From Mesobaculum littorinae (lineage in GTDB: Bacteria > Pseudomonadota > Alphaproteobacteria > Rhodobacterales > Rhodobacteraceae): 64,000 nt of DNA. The translations under genes and the position numbers were made by a program. The DNA lies in assembly GCF_004011175.1 (NCBI RefSeq), contig NZ_RQXX01000002.1:124001-188000 (forward strand), read 5' to 3'. Below the pieces are notes generated by a model. It searched no databases, was not told the origin of the DNA, and worked only from the letters and a program-made list of their open reading frames with translations. Numbering within the stretch: the stretch's first letter is position 1; the number at the start of each line of letters is the position of its first letter. Shown piece after piece: positions 25,612 to 34,006 of the stretch.

Positions 25612-26334
25612 TTACCTGGGTGCGGGCGAAACATGCTCGTTCAGGGAATCCCCGCTGCCAAGGTCCCAGCGGTTCTGCTCTGACCAGATCTGGCGCAGGG
25701 CCTCTCCCTGACCGGTGAAATAGGCGCCTGTCGGCTCACACGCATAGATGCGGTCGGCTCGAAAATGGCGAAGGCCGCCACGAAGCTCGCACCATGCTGC
25801 CAGCAGAACAGCGTTGATGTGATAGACGACTGCGATAGGCCGGATGTTGCGCGTCGTCCGCAGGCCCGCCCCATCCTCGTAGTCGATCCACAGCACCCGT
25901 TCTTCCCGCACGGCAGCCCGCAGCATCGCTTTCGAAACGCAGCCCAGTTCAGGATCATCATCCGGCGCACCCCAGGGCGACACCTGAAGCCAGTCCGCCG
26001 GCGCGTGAAGCGCATCGATCTTTGCCGATATTCGGTCGGCCGCCCGACGCAGCGCGCGGTCGCCCGACCTGCTGAGCATGCAGAGCCCGACGCGAAGCGC
26101 CTCCACCTCCTCTTCATCGAAATTGAGCGGCGGCAGATCGTAGCCCCGCCGCATGACATAGCCGATCCCGGGCGCGCCATCGATTGGCGTGCGCATGGCC
26201 TGAAGCGACGCGATATCGCGATAGATGGTGCGTACCGACACTTCGAGGCGTGCGGCCAGGTCGTCTGCCCGAACCGGGCCATCCGAGGCCCGAAAGATCT
26301 GGATCATTTCAAAAAGGCGGTTTGATTTGGTCAT
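25612..26334 (-). CDS. YafY-type transcriptional regulator with HTH and WYL domains
   Basis: A 240-residue DeoR-like regulator. The N-terminal winged helix contains RADDLAARLEVSVRTIYRDI, followed by MRTPIDGAPGIGYVMRRGYD and NFDEEEVEALRVGL. The WYL sensor domain is at about residues 135-225 (LWIDYEDGAGLRTTRNIRPI, then AAWCELRGGLRHFRADRI). WYL domains bind small ligands or nucleic acid and often control defence or detoxification genes. It is divergent from a 72-residue ORF across about 110 bases. Start ATG 26334 (MTKSNRLFEMIQIF) is the usual one for the family. Confidence 0.92.
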   Translation of the reverse strand: MTKSNRLFEMIQIFRASDGPVRADDLAARLEVSVRTIYRDIASLQAMRTPIDGAPGIGYVMRRGYDLPPLNFDEEEVEALRVGLCMLSRSGDRALRRAADRISAKIDALHAPADWLQVSPWGAPDDDPELGCVSKAMLRAAVREERVLWIDYEDGAGLRTTRNIRPIAVVYHINAVLLAAWCELRGGLRHFRADRIYACEPTGAYFTGQGEALRQIWSEQNRWDLGSGDSLNEHVSPAPR

Positions 26335-26444
26335 GGCCGGTGTTCGATCGAGGCAAGGCTCCTGACACCATACGCGCGTCCGCTGACAAGACCATGTCAG
26401 GAGTGATTGGCGATGCTTCAGCTTCCGAAGCAGGAGAATCGTCG

Positions 26445-26663
26445 ATGAGCTACTACGATCACGCATCCCTTCTCGCCCTGCGCCTTGGCCCCTGGGCCAA
26501 CCCTGAAAAGCGAGCGTCGTCGAGCGCAGGCAAGGAGATCGAAGCGGCGCTCCTGGCGCATCGGCCATCGGCCATCGCGTCGAAACCCGCCGGGAACGGT
26601 GCCGCCCCTGTCGCCGCACTTCGGCGCTTTCTCCGCGATGGATTTTCAGGAAGGTCCTCCTGA
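26445..26663 (+). CDS. Small 72-residue ORF divergent from the WYL regulator
   Basis: ATG 26445 is preceded by a good Shine-Dalgarno (CAGGAGAATCGTCG) and encodes MSYYDHASLLALRLGPWA followed by a basic, Ala-rich remainder ending FLRDGFSGRSS. The first 18 residues look like a conserved roseobacter small-protein start, as far as I can judge by eye. No membrane segment or signal peptide. YafY-type regulators commonly control the divergent gene, so this is the candidate target. Unknown function. Confidence 0.5.
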   Translation: MSYYDHASLLALRLGPWANPEKRASSSAGKEIEAALLAHRPSAIASKPAGNGAAPVAALRRFLRDGFSGRSS

Positions 26664-26755
26664 TTTCCTCGTTAGAGCTGCGGAGCGGCGTTTCCCAAAC
26701 CGAACGCGCATGACACTCTGCAGAACCTTTCCACATATCGAGGTCGGCTAGGTGC

Positions 26756-28984
26756 TCAGTCTCCGCCCAGGATGTCACCCAGAACGTTCATCAGGATATC
26801 CTCGACGCTGTCCTTGCGCTGTGGCTGGGGGGCGGGCAGGGGCTGACCGCCGCCGTTTTCTGCCAGCGTACCGGACGAGGTGGTGGTGGTTCCCTGGTAC
26901 TGCGGCGCCGGCGCGGGGGCGGGGGCAGGCTCGGGCGGGCGGCGCATCGGCAGGGGATGCACCGGCAGGCCCTCGTGCACCCGCAGCATGGTTTCCCGCC
27001 AGATCTCGGCCGGCAGCCCGCCGCCGGTGACGCCGGTCAGCGGCCTGTTGTTGTCGTAGCCCATCCAGACGCCCGCGACGTAGTCGGCGGTGAAGCCCAG
27101 GAACCACGCGTCGCGCGCGGCCTGCGTGGTCCCGGTCTTGCCCGCAGCCTCGCGGTCGGGAAGGTTGGCGCGCTGGCCGGTGCCTGAGGTCACGACCTGC
27201 CGCATCATGTAGACCAGCTGCTGCGCCGCCTCGGTCGAGATCACGCGTTCGCCCAGCCCGCCGTCCTGGCCGATCAGCGGGGCCGCGTCGCCCTGAAGGC
27301 GCAGGTCGATCAGGCCGTAGGGATCGACCGAGGTGCCGCCGTTCAGGATGCCCGCGTAGGCGCCCGTCATCTCGATCAGCGTCGATTCCGAGGTGCCGAG
27401 CGCCAGCGCGGGGCCATTGGCCAGATCGCTGACGATGCCGAAATCCTCGGCCACCTTGCGGACGTTGTCGCGGCCCACCGATTCGCTCACCCGCACGGCG
27501 GCGGTGTTGAGCGATTCGCGCAGCGCGTTGGTCAGGGTCACGTCGCCGCGGTAGCGGTGATCGTAGTTCTCGGGCGACCAGTTGCCCGACCCGGGTATGC
27601 TGAGCGTCAGGGGCGCGTCGGTCACCGTGTCGTTGGCGTTATACCCCAGTTCCAGCGCGGTGGCGTAGACGAAGGGCTTGAACGCCGAACCGGTCTGACG
27701 CTTGGCCATGATTGCCCGGTTGAACTGGCCGGCGACGCCCTTGAACCGGCGCCCGCCGACCATCGCGCGTACCGCGCCGTCGGCCGACATCACCACGATC
27801 GCGGCCTGCGCCTCGGAGCCTTCGCGGACCTTGGTGTCGAAGACGTATTGCAGCGCCTCTTCCGCGGCGCGCTGCATGCGCGGGTCGAAGGTCGTGCTCA
27901 TCAGCACGTCCTCGGTGGTGTCGCGACTGACGAAGCTGGGGGCGGTGTCCATCACCCAGTCGGCGAAATACCCGCCGGCGCGGGCCTCGGCCGCTGCGGA
28001 AAGCCGGGCAGGATTGGCGCGGGCCGCCGCGGCCTGCTCGGACGTGATGTAGCCCTGCGCCTCCATCAGGCCGATGATGACCTCGGCCCGGTTCTGCGAC
28101 CGGGTCAGGTTGTTGGTGGGGGCATAGCGCGTCGGCGCCACCAGAAGCCCTGCAAGCATCGCGGCCTCGGCGGGTTGGACGTCTGCCGCCGACTTGCCGA
28201 AATAGCGTTGCGCCGCCGCTTCGAAGCCGCGCGAACCCTCGCCCAGGAAAACCCGGTTCATGTAGATCGTCAGGATCTCGTCCTTGGAGTACTTGGCCTC
28301 CATCGCCAGCGCATAGACGGCCTCCTTGGCCTTGCGCCAAAGCGAGGTCTCGCGGCAATCGGCCTCGTACGCCGTTTCGTTTTCCCAGGTGTCGGGGTCA
28401 TAGGGCACGCCCAGGCACAACAGCTTGGCGGTCTGCTGGGTGATGGTCGAGCCGCCGTGCCCGGACAGCGGCCCGCGGCCTTCGCGCAGGTTGATCTTGA
28501 CCGCGCTGGCAATGCCGATGGGGTCGACGCCGATGTGATTGTAGAACCGCTTGTCCTCGGTCGCGACGATGGCATGGCTCAGCACCGGGGCGACGCTGTT
28601 CGCGGTGATCTGCCCGCCGAACTGTTCGCCGCGCCACGCGAAAATCTCGCCATTGCGGTCGAGCAGGGTCACCGACCCGCGCGCGCGCCCGTCCAGAAGG
28701 GCCGACACCGGGGGCAGCTGGGTGTAGACGAAGAACACCGCCGCGGCGAGCAGAAGCCCCACGACAAGCGCGCCGCGCCAGGCAAAGCGCCAGATCAGCG
28801 ACAGGACCCAACCGAAGAGCGCCGCCAGCCAGCCCAGTGGCCCGCGCCGCCGCTGCGGGGCCGCGGCGCGGGTCTTGCGCCGCTTGGCGGCGGGCTTCGA
28901 GGCCGTGCGTTTCTGGGTGCCGCTTCCGCGGGACGGGCGGCGGTCGGCCACCAGTCGGGATTTTCCGTTGCCGGAACGGGGCAT
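26756..28984 (-). CDS. Class A penicillin-binding protein (PBP1A family)
   Basis: A 742-residue bifunctional peptidoglycan synthase. The N-terminal ~55 residues are highly basic, then comes one membrane anchor (RGALVVGLLLAAAVFFVYTQ). The GT51 transglycosylase domain has ATEDKRFYNHIGVDP with the catalytic Glu and GGSTITQQTAKLL. The transpeptidase domain has the SxxK serine in RQTGSAFKPFVYATALE, the SxN-type motif near AVRVSESVGRDN, and KTGTT in AGKTGTTQAARDAWFLGFT. The C-terminal ~80 residues are Pro/Gln-rich. All catalytic motifs are intact. It is monocistronic and divergent from glnK. Confidence 0.95.
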   Translation of the reverse strand: MPRSGNGKSRLVADRRPSRGSGTQKRTASKPAAKRRKTRAAAPQRRRGPLGWLAALFGWVLSLIWRFAWRGALVVGLLLAAAVFFVYTQLPPVSALLDGRARGSVTLLDRNGEIFAWRGEQFGGQITANSVAPVLSHAIVATEDKRFYNHIGVDPIGIASAVKINLREGRGPLSGHGGSTITQQTAKLLCLGVPYDPDTWENETAYEADCRETSLWRKAKEAVYALAMEAKYSKDEILTIYMNRVFLGEGSRGFEAAAQRYFGKSAADVQPAEAAMLAGLLVAPTRYAPTNNLTRSQNRAEVIIGLMEAQGYITSEQAAAARANPARLSAAAEARAGGYFADWVMDTAPSFVSRDTTEDVLMSTTFDPRMQRAAEEALQYVFDTKVREGSEAQAAIVVMSADGAVRAMVGGRRFKGVAGQFNRAIMAKRQTGSAFKPFVYATALELGYNANDTVTDAPLTLSIPGSGNWSPENYDHRYRGDVTLTNALRESLNTAAVRVSESVGRDNVRKVAEDFGIVSDLANGPALALGTSESTLIEMTGAYAGILNGGTSVDPYGLIDLRLQGDAAPLIGQDGGLGERVISTEAAQQLVYMMRQVVTSGTGQRANLPDREAAGKTGTTQAARDAWFLGFTADYVAGVWMGYDNNRPLTGVTGGGLPAEIWRETMLRVHEGLPVHPLPMRRPPEPAPAPAPAPQYQGTTTTSSGTLAENGGGQPLPAPQPQRKDSVEDILMNVLGDILGGD

Positions 28985-29059
28985 GTCCGGTCTCCGATCT
29001 CTGCTCGTATTTTTCCGGCAACCTACAGGGAATGACGGCGGAAGTGGATAGAATGCCGG

Positions 29060-29255
29060 TAAGCTGTCGAATTTTTCATCTGCTTAATATCCCGGCGCTC
29101 GGCATGAATTGTGCAAAAATTGTGCATCATTGCGCTCGCCCATCACGCGAACCCGGTCTGTCGGCTTGAGTCCGCTCAGCGACGGCGTGCTTTCTCGCAT
29201 CGTGAACTCTTTGCGAGGGTCGGCCTGTCTCTCGCACGAATGGAAGGGGACAGAC
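29060..29255 (+). promoter_or_regulatory. Promoter and control region of glnK-amtB
   Basis: This stretch is the least GC-rich of the neighbourhood. At 29100-29115 the sequence CGGCATGAATTGTGCA has the GG-N10-GC spacing of a sigma-54 -24/-12 site with a fair match. A nearby TGCAAAAATTGTGCA (29112-29126) is an imperfect palindrome of the kind NtrC binds. In Rhodobacter NtrC is known to work with the housekeeping polymerase, so both readings remain open. The divergent PBP gene probably starts within the same region. Confidence 0.35.
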
Positions 29256-29594
29256 GTGAAACTCATCATAGCAGCAATCAAGCCGTTCAAGCTCGAGGAG
29301 GTGCGCGAGGCGCTCACCACCATCGGCGTGCGCGGCATGATGGTGACAGAGATCAAGGGGTTCGGCTCGCAGTCGGGCCACACCGAAATCTACCGCGGCG
29401 CCGAATACGCGGTGAACTTCGTGCCGAAGGTGAAGCTGGAGATCGTCGTTGCCGCCGCGATGGCCGACCAGGTGGTCGACACGATCGCCGCCACCGCGAA
29501 AACCGACAAGATCGGCGACGGCAAGATTTTCGTCGTCGACGTGCAGAGCGCGGTGCGCGTCCGCACCGGCGAGACCAACGACAACGCGCTGTGA
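29256..29594 (+). CDS. glnK: P-II family nitrogen regulatory protein GlnK
   Basis: A 112-residue PII protein that senses 2-oxoglutarate and ATP/ADP and blocks AmtB when nitrogen is plentiful. The T-loop carries the uridylylation Tyr at residue 51 (GHTEIYRGAEYAVNF), and the B-loop/C-loop segments (KTDKIGDGKIFVVDVQSAVR, RTGETNDNAL) are intact. The start is GTG at 29256 with GGAAGGGG upstream; it gives the exact family length and the normal MKLIIAAIKPFKLEEV N terminus. amtB follows after 27 bases, the classical glnK-amtB pair. Confidence 0.97.
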   Translation: MKLIIAAIKPFKLEEVREALTTIGVRGMMVTEIKGFGSQSGHTEIYRGAEYAVNFVPKVKLEIVVAAAMADQVVDTIAATAKTDKIGDGKIFVVDVQSAVRVRTGETNDNAL

Positions 29595-29621
29595 CGCTGG
29601 GGAATGAGGGAGTCTGAACGA

Positions 29622-31133
29622 ATGTCCAACCTGAAATATATGCTGGCAGCGCTCGCGATGGCGGCGCTGACGAGCGTGTCGCTGGCGCCCGCGCCGGTCT
29701 GGGCGCAGGATGAGCCGGCTGCCGAGGCCGTCGACGATGCCGCCGACGCCGCCGGCGCCGCGGTCGAAGAGGCGGGCGATGCCGTCGAAGCCACGGCCGA
29801 GGCCGCCGCCGACGCGGTGACGGCCGACACCGCGCCGGCCGAGGCCACCGCCGCCGACACCACGCCGCCGAACGACGAGATCGGCTATATCTTCACCACC
29901 TTCATGTTCCTCGTCGCGGGCTTCCTGGTGATGTGGATGGCCGCGGGCTTTACCATGCTCGAAGCCGGGCTGGTGCGTCAGAAGAACACGACGATGCAGC
30001 TGATGAAGAACATCGCGCTGTTTTCGATCGCCGGGGTGATGTACTACCTGATCGGCTACAACCTGATGTATCCCGGTGACGGCTGGTCGATCCCGGGGTG
30101 GCTCGGTGCCTTCACGATCACCTCGCTCGAACCCGTGGGCCTGGCCGATACCGAGACCGATCTCACCTATGCCTCGGTCGGCGCCGACTTCTTCTTCCAG
30201 CTGTTCTTCTGCGCCACCACGGCCTCGATCGTGTCGGGCACGCTGGCCGAACGCATCAAGCTGTGGCCCTTCCTGATCTTCACGGTGATCCTCACCGGCC
30301 TGATCTACCCGATCCAGGCGTCGTGGAAATGGGGCGGCGGTTTCCTCGCAGCCGAGGGCGGCTTTATCGACGCGACCTTCGGCGCGCCGTTCCAGGACTT
30401 CGCCGGCTCGACGGTTGTGCACTCGGTCGGCGGCTGGGCGGCGCTTGCGGGCGCGCTCATCCTCGGGCCGCGGATCGGCAAGTATCGCGACGGCGGGATC
30501 TTTCCGATGCCGGGCGCCAACCTGCCGCTGGCCACGCTGGGCACTTTCATCCTGTGGCTGGGCTGGTTCGGTTTCAACGGCGGTTCGCAGCTTTACATGG
30601 ACACCGCGGCCAACGTGGCCGACATCAGCCGGGTCATGGTCAACACCAACACCGCGGCTGCGGGCGGGGCCATCGCAGCGCTGTTCCTGACGCAGATCAT
30701 GTATCGCAAGCCCGACCTCACCATGGTGCTGAACGGCGCCCTGGCCGGCCTGGTGGCGATCACGGCCGAGCCGCTGTACCCGTCGCTGACGGGCGCGCTG
30801 CTGATCGGCGCGATCGGCGGTGTGATCGTGGTCTTCGCGGTGCCGTTCCTCGACAAGCTTAAGATCGACGATGTCGTGGGTGCGATCCCGGTGCACCTTT
30901 GCGCCGGCATCTGGGGCACGCTTGCGGTCTGCCTGACCAACCCCAATTCGACCTTCATCGGGCAGCTGGTGTCGGTCATCATCGTGGGCGTCTTCGTCTT
31001 CGTGGTCAGCTTCGTGGTCTGGCTGATCCTGAAGGCCGTCATGGGCATCCGCGTCTCGGAAGAGGAAGAGATCCTGGGGCTCGACGTTGCCGAACTGGGG
31101 ATGGAAGCCTACCCCGAGTTCTCGAAGGGCTGA
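29622..31133 (+). CDS. amtB: Ammonium transporter AmtB
   Basis: A 503-residue ammonium channel of the inner membrane. It has a signal peptide (ending APVWAQ at about residue 27), then about 55 residues of Ala/Glu/Asp repeats (AADAAGAAVEEAGDAVEATA) before the first membrane helix at IGYIFTTFMFLVAGFLVMWM. Eleven further hydrophobic segments follow, with the conserved VHSVGGWAALAGALILGPR and WLGWFGFNGGS motifs of the family. The C-terminal tail ends GLDVAELGMEAYPEF, the GlnK-contact region. ATG 29622 is preferred over 29604 by spacing to GGGAG. The acidic N-terminal insert is unusual in length. Confidence 0.95.
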   Translation: MSNLKYMLAALAMAALTSVSLAPAPVWAQDEPAAEAVDDAADAAGAAVEEAGDAVEATAEAAADAVTADTAPAEATAADTTPPNDEIGYIFTTFMFLVAGFLVMWMAAGFTMLEAGLVRQKNTTMQLMKNIALFSIAGVMYYLIGYNLMYPGDGWSIPGWLGAFTITSLEPVGLADTETDLTYASVGADFFFQLFFCATTASIVSGTLAERIKLWPFLIFTVILTGLIYPIQASWKWGGGFLAAEGGFIDATFGAPFQDFAGSTVVHSVGGWAALAGALILGPRIGKYRDGGIFPMPGANLPLATLGTFILWLGWFGFNGGSQLYMDTAANVADISRVMVNTNTAAAGGAIAALFLTQIMYRKPDLTMVLNGALAGLVAITAEPLYPSLTGALLIGAIGGVIVVFAVPFLDKLKIDDVVGAIPVHLCAGIWGTLAVCLTNPNSTFIGQLVSVIIVGVFVFVVSFVVWLILKAVMGIRVSEEEEILGLDVAELGMEAYPEFSKG

Positions 31134-31189
31134 GCCCGCGCATCACCGGTGCGCCCCCGCGGCGCCCCGGTCGAGCATGAAACCAGAAA

Positions 31190-31219
31190 GGGGCGCGGCG
31201 CAGGCCGCGCCCCTTTTTT
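31190..31219 (+). terminator. Rho-independent terminator of glnK-amtB
   Basis: A perfect 10-base-pair stem (GGGGCGCGGC at 31190-31199 with GCCGCGCCCC at 31204-31213), GCAG loop and six T residues (31214-31219). It begins 57 bases after the amtB stop. Confidence 0.92.
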
Positions 31220-31519
31220 GCCTGTGGGGCTGGCGTGGACCAGAGGGCACGCGCCGCCGCACCCCGGCGGCGTCGGAAAGCCGGAGGTGGGGCCTCCATA
31301 GTTCGGACCGATGGATCATGGAGCGCTGGAAGAAAAGATCGAACCGGGTGGCTGCAGCGCAGGTCACGGCGGGGTCCGACAACTGGCTACCCGGTCTGCG
31401 TTCTGCGCCAGCGGAGTCGGCGCGGGGAACGACCCCGGGAGCTAAAAATGGTCCCGGACTTGACGAAAGTGCCCTAACGGACGCCGCGCGGTCCTTGGCC
31501 CCTCGGCGCCGCGCAAAGG
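31220..31519. other. Gene-free interval between the amtB and DUF3618 terminators
   Basis: Three hundred bases without a convincing gene. The longest frames lack Shine-Dalgarno sites and codon bias. A stretch from 31318 (ATGGAGCGCTGGAAGAAAAG) to about 31480 is less GC-biased than its surroundings and may be a remnant or an RNA, but I see no known RNA fold. The interval is bounded by a terminator on each side, so it is insulated from both operons. Confidence 0.4.
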
Positions 31520-31522
31520 AAA

Positions 31523-31550
31523 GGGGGGTGCGGCCCAAGCCGCACCCCCC
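31523..31550 (-). terminator. Terminator of the DUF3618 operon
   Basis: A perfect 11-base-pair stem (31523-31533 with 31540-31550) and a six-base loop; on the minus strand it is followed by TTTCCTTT. It begins 26 bases after the DUF3618 stop. Confidence 0.75.
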
Positions 31551-31576
31551 TTGTCGGATCCGTCGGTAAGCGTCGT

Positions 31577-32599
31577 TCAGACGTTGCCGAAATCCTGTTT
31601 CTTGGCTTCGTTCTCGGTCGCCTTCTCGACGTCGTGGGCGGCGGTCTTGGCGCGCTCCTCGGCCGACTTCAGCGTCTCGGACGCATTTTCCTTCAGGTCG
31701 CGGCCAGCCTGACGCAGTTGCGCCTCGGTCTCGTCGCGCGCGGTCTTGGCGACTTCGCCCAGCTTGCTCCGCTCTTCGCGATAGATGCGCTCGGCCTCGT
31801 CGAAGAGGTCGTCGCGATACGCGCCGAAGGTCTCGTCTTCACGCTTGGTGCGCGGCAGGGCGGCGCCGACGGCCACACCCAGAACCACGGCCAGACCACC
31901 CACGACCAGCGGCTGGTCGTCGTAGAAAGCGGTCGCCTTCTCGCGGCTTTCGCGGGCGTAGTATTCGGCCTTCACTTGCGCCTCGTAGGCGCGGGTGCGG
32001 GCCGCCATCACGCGCTTTTTCGCGTCTTCGGACATCTCGTTCGTGCCGTCGCTGATCCGGTCGCGCAGTTGGCGGGCGGACACGGCTGTTTCGCCGTAGC
32101 GACGCTCGCCTTCGCGGCGCGCCTTGGCCCAGCGTTCCGAGGCGCTGGCCTTGGCCGCGCCGTAGCGTGCGCGGGCATCGGCCCGGTAACGTGACAGCGA
32201 AGCACGGGCACGGCCCCAGGGCGAGCCTTCTTCGTGATGCTCTTCGTCATCCAGCTCGGCCGGGTAGGGCGCGCCTGCCGGCACCGGGCCGCGCGGCTCG
32301 GGGTAGCGGGGGCCATGCTCGGCATAGCGGTTGTCGGACGACGAGCTTCGTGCGTTCGAGATGGCGAGCCATGCAAGTCCGGCCGCGGTCAGGGCGAGCG
32401 CCGTGGGGTTGCGCTGCACGGTGCGGCTGACGCCGTGCAGAACGTCCGACGAATGCTCGGATACGCTGTCTGACACGCCACGGAACAGGTGGTCGAAGGA
32501 CAGCTTGTCCTGAATGCTGCCGATCGTCCGCGTCAGCTGCGACCGTTCTTCGGCGATCTCGCGTTCGATTTCTTCGGGCGTGCGGGGTTCGTAACTCAT
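31577..32599 (-). CDS. DUF3618-domain membrane-associated protein
   Basis: A 340-residue protein. The N-terminal ~50 residues match DUF3618 (TPEEIEREIAEERSQLTRTI, then GSIQDKLSFDHLFRGVSD). A hydrophobic segment follows (NPTALALTAAGLAWLAIS), then a long Arg/Ala/Glu-rich helical region, a second hydrophobic segment (LVVGGLAVVLGVAVGAALP) and a charged helical tail. Such proteins are described as stress- or starvation-induced in alphaproteobacteria, without a known activity. Its ATG overlaps the stop of the holin-like gene (ATGA). Last gene of a three-gene coupled operon. Confidence 0.88.
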   Translation of the reverse strand: MSYEPRTPEEIEREIAEERSQLTRTIGSIQDKLSFDHLFRGVSDSVSEHSSDVLHGVSRTVQRNPTALALTAAGLAWLAISNARSSSSDNRYAEHGPRYPEPRGPVPAGAPYPAELDDEEHHEEGSPWGRARASLSRYRADARARYGAAKASASERWAKARREGERRYGETAVSARQLRDRISDGTNEMSEDAKKRVMAARTRAYEAQVKAEYYARESREKATAFYDDQPLVVGGLAVVLGVAVGAALPRTKREDETFGAYRDDLFDEAERIYREERSKLGEVAKTARDETEAQLRQAGRDLKENASETLKSAEERAKTAAHDVEKATENEAKKQDFGNV

Positions 32600-32991
32600 T
32601 TGATAGCTCCTTTCACGGCAGCTGCATCTTGTTTGACACTTTCAACGGACCGCTTGGGGGCGAGGCTCGCGCTTTGCAGCTGGCTCAGGCCGGTGCGGAC
32701 CATGATGAAAGCGATGATCATGAAAACGATGCCGACGATCAGCGCCGACCATCCGGCGTTGAGGTCCGTCACTTCGGCGAGGCCGGCAACGACGGCGGCG
32801 ACGAGAACGTTCAGCGCCACGAGGATCACGAGGAGGGCCGAGACGATCAGCCCCAGCGCGGTGCCCACCTTGCGCAGGCTGCGGTCGGCCTCGGCACGCG
32901 CAAGGTCTATTTCCTTGCGCACGAGGCCGCTCACATGAACCATCGCGTCCGACAGAAGCGTTGTCGTCGAGCGGGGGTCCTGCTCGTTCAT
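32596..32991 (-). CDS. Phage holin family (YqjE/Holin-X type) membrane protein
   Basis: 131 residues with an N-terminal amphipathic helix typical of the YqjE/Holin-X family (SDAMVHVSGLVRKEIDLARA) and two membrane helices (GLIVSALLVILVALNVLVAA and GWSALIVGIVFMIIAFIMVR). Despite the name, chromosomal members work with DUF883/YqjD-like and DUF3618 proteins at the inner membrane rather than in lysis. It overlaps both neighbours by four bases. Confidence 0.88.
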   Translation of the reverse strand: MNEQDPRSTTTLLSDAMVHVSGLVRKEIDLARAEADRSLRKVGTALGLIVSALLVILVALNVLVAAVVAGLAEVTDLNAGWSALIVGIVFMIIAFIMVRTGLSQLQSASLAPKRSVESVKQDAAAVKGAIK

Positions 32992-33614
32992 TTCACCCCT
33001 CCGCCTGCGGTGGTCGTGCCGACGGGCGCTGCCGTGGCACCGCCGCGTGCGGGCGCCGTGGCCGAGGGGGCGGGCGGCACGGGGCCACCCGGGGCGGGCG
33101 TCGTGGCCGGCGCGGGCGCAGGGGGCGGGGCCGAGCGGGCCGCCATCGGCGCCACGTTGCCGCGGTCGACGGGATCGTCGTAGTGATCGCCGCGCGCCGA
33201 GGATTTGAGGAACCTACCGGCCGCAAAGCCCAGCAGCGCGGCGCCACCCAGGAAGGCAGCCGGGTTGCGGCGGGCGAAGGACGTCAGCTCGTACGCCATT
33301 TCGTCCAGTTCCATGCCGCGCATCTGGTCGGCGGTGTCGGCAACGCCGTCGGCGAGGCGGGCAAAGATCTTTTCCTGCGGCGAGCCGTCGCGAAGGTCGC
33401 TCGAGGCCTTGCGCAGCGCGTCGGCGACCTTCGAGGTCTCGTCCGCGGTGGCGTTCTTGGTCTCGCGTCCGTACTCATAGGCGCGATCACGGGCGTCGTG
33501 GGCGAAATCCGTCGCCTTTTCGCGCGCGGCCGAAGCAAGCTCTTCGGCGCCCGAGCGCGCATCCTGAGCGGCCTTGTCGGCCGCGGCTTTCATCTCTTCG
33601 GTAGTGTTGGCCAT
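32988..33614 (-). CDS. YqjD/DUF883-like membrane-anchored helical protein
   Basis: A 208-residue protein. About 115 residues of charged helix (EEMKAAADKAAQDARSGAEE, EKATDFAHDARDRAYEYGRE) precede a C-terminal hydrophobic anchor (NPAAFLGGAALLGFAAGRFL), and a Pro/Ala/Thr-rich tail of ~65 residues follows. The layout matches ElaB/YqjD-like proteins, which tether to the inner membrane and in E. coli bind ribosomes in stationary phase. Start ATG 33614 is followed by MANTTEEMK. It is the first gene of the operon; the promoter is likely in 33615-33730. Confidence 0.78.
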   Translation of the reverse strand: MANTTEEMKAAADKAAQDARSGAEELASAAREKATDFAHDARDRAYEYGRETKNATADETSKVADALRKASSDLRDGSPQEKIFARLADGVADTADQMRGMELDEMAYELTSFARRNPAAFLGGAALLGFAAGRFLKSSARGDHYDDPVDRGNVAPMAARSAPPPAPAPATTPAPGGPVPPAPSATAPARGGATAAPVGTTTAGGGVK

Positions 33615-34006
33615 GGGGTGACCTCCGTTTGCTGTCCGGGCTTGCGCCGTCCTGCGCTGCCTCGTTCCCCTCGTCGCGAGGGGCGCGTGGACGACGCGGT
33701 GCGCGTGCTCTCGGGGTCTGAACTGCACGAGGTGAGGAAAAGTTTCGCCGCGCGGTCACGCGGGCGTCATCTAGTGTCAGGGCGCGGGAACGGAGAAGGC
33801 TGTGACAGGCGGGCACAGCAAGGCAGGGCCTGCCCGGTCCAGGATGGACGGGGCGGCGTTCCGGCGAAAAGATATGGTTTCAGGGGGGCAGCAGCACGCG
33901 GGGCCGGACTCGTGCCTCGTGACGGCCGCGGGGCTGAAGAGGGCGGTCCCGGGCAGAAAACCGCCCGGAACTTGATCGGCCAGGGATGCGGCGCGGGCCT
34001 AGGGCC
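33615..34006. other. 392-base gap holding a promoter region and a small hairpin
   Basis: No convincing gene. The right part has a 7-base-pair hairpin (GGGCGGT at 33941-33947 with ACCGCCC at 33960-33966), 41 bases past the stop of the aminotransferase gene on the minus strand, which may end that transcript. The left part should hold the promoter of the three-gene envelope operon. Confidence 0.4.

Noticed and set aside
29100-29115. A firm sigma-54 promoter call for glnK
   Set aside because: The match is only fair and Rhodobacter relatives use NtrC with the housekeeping sigma factor; kept as a low-confidence regulatory region only.
32596-32991. Prophage holin
   Set aside because: Named after a family, but the protein sits in a stress-type operon with no endolysin or phage structural gene around it.
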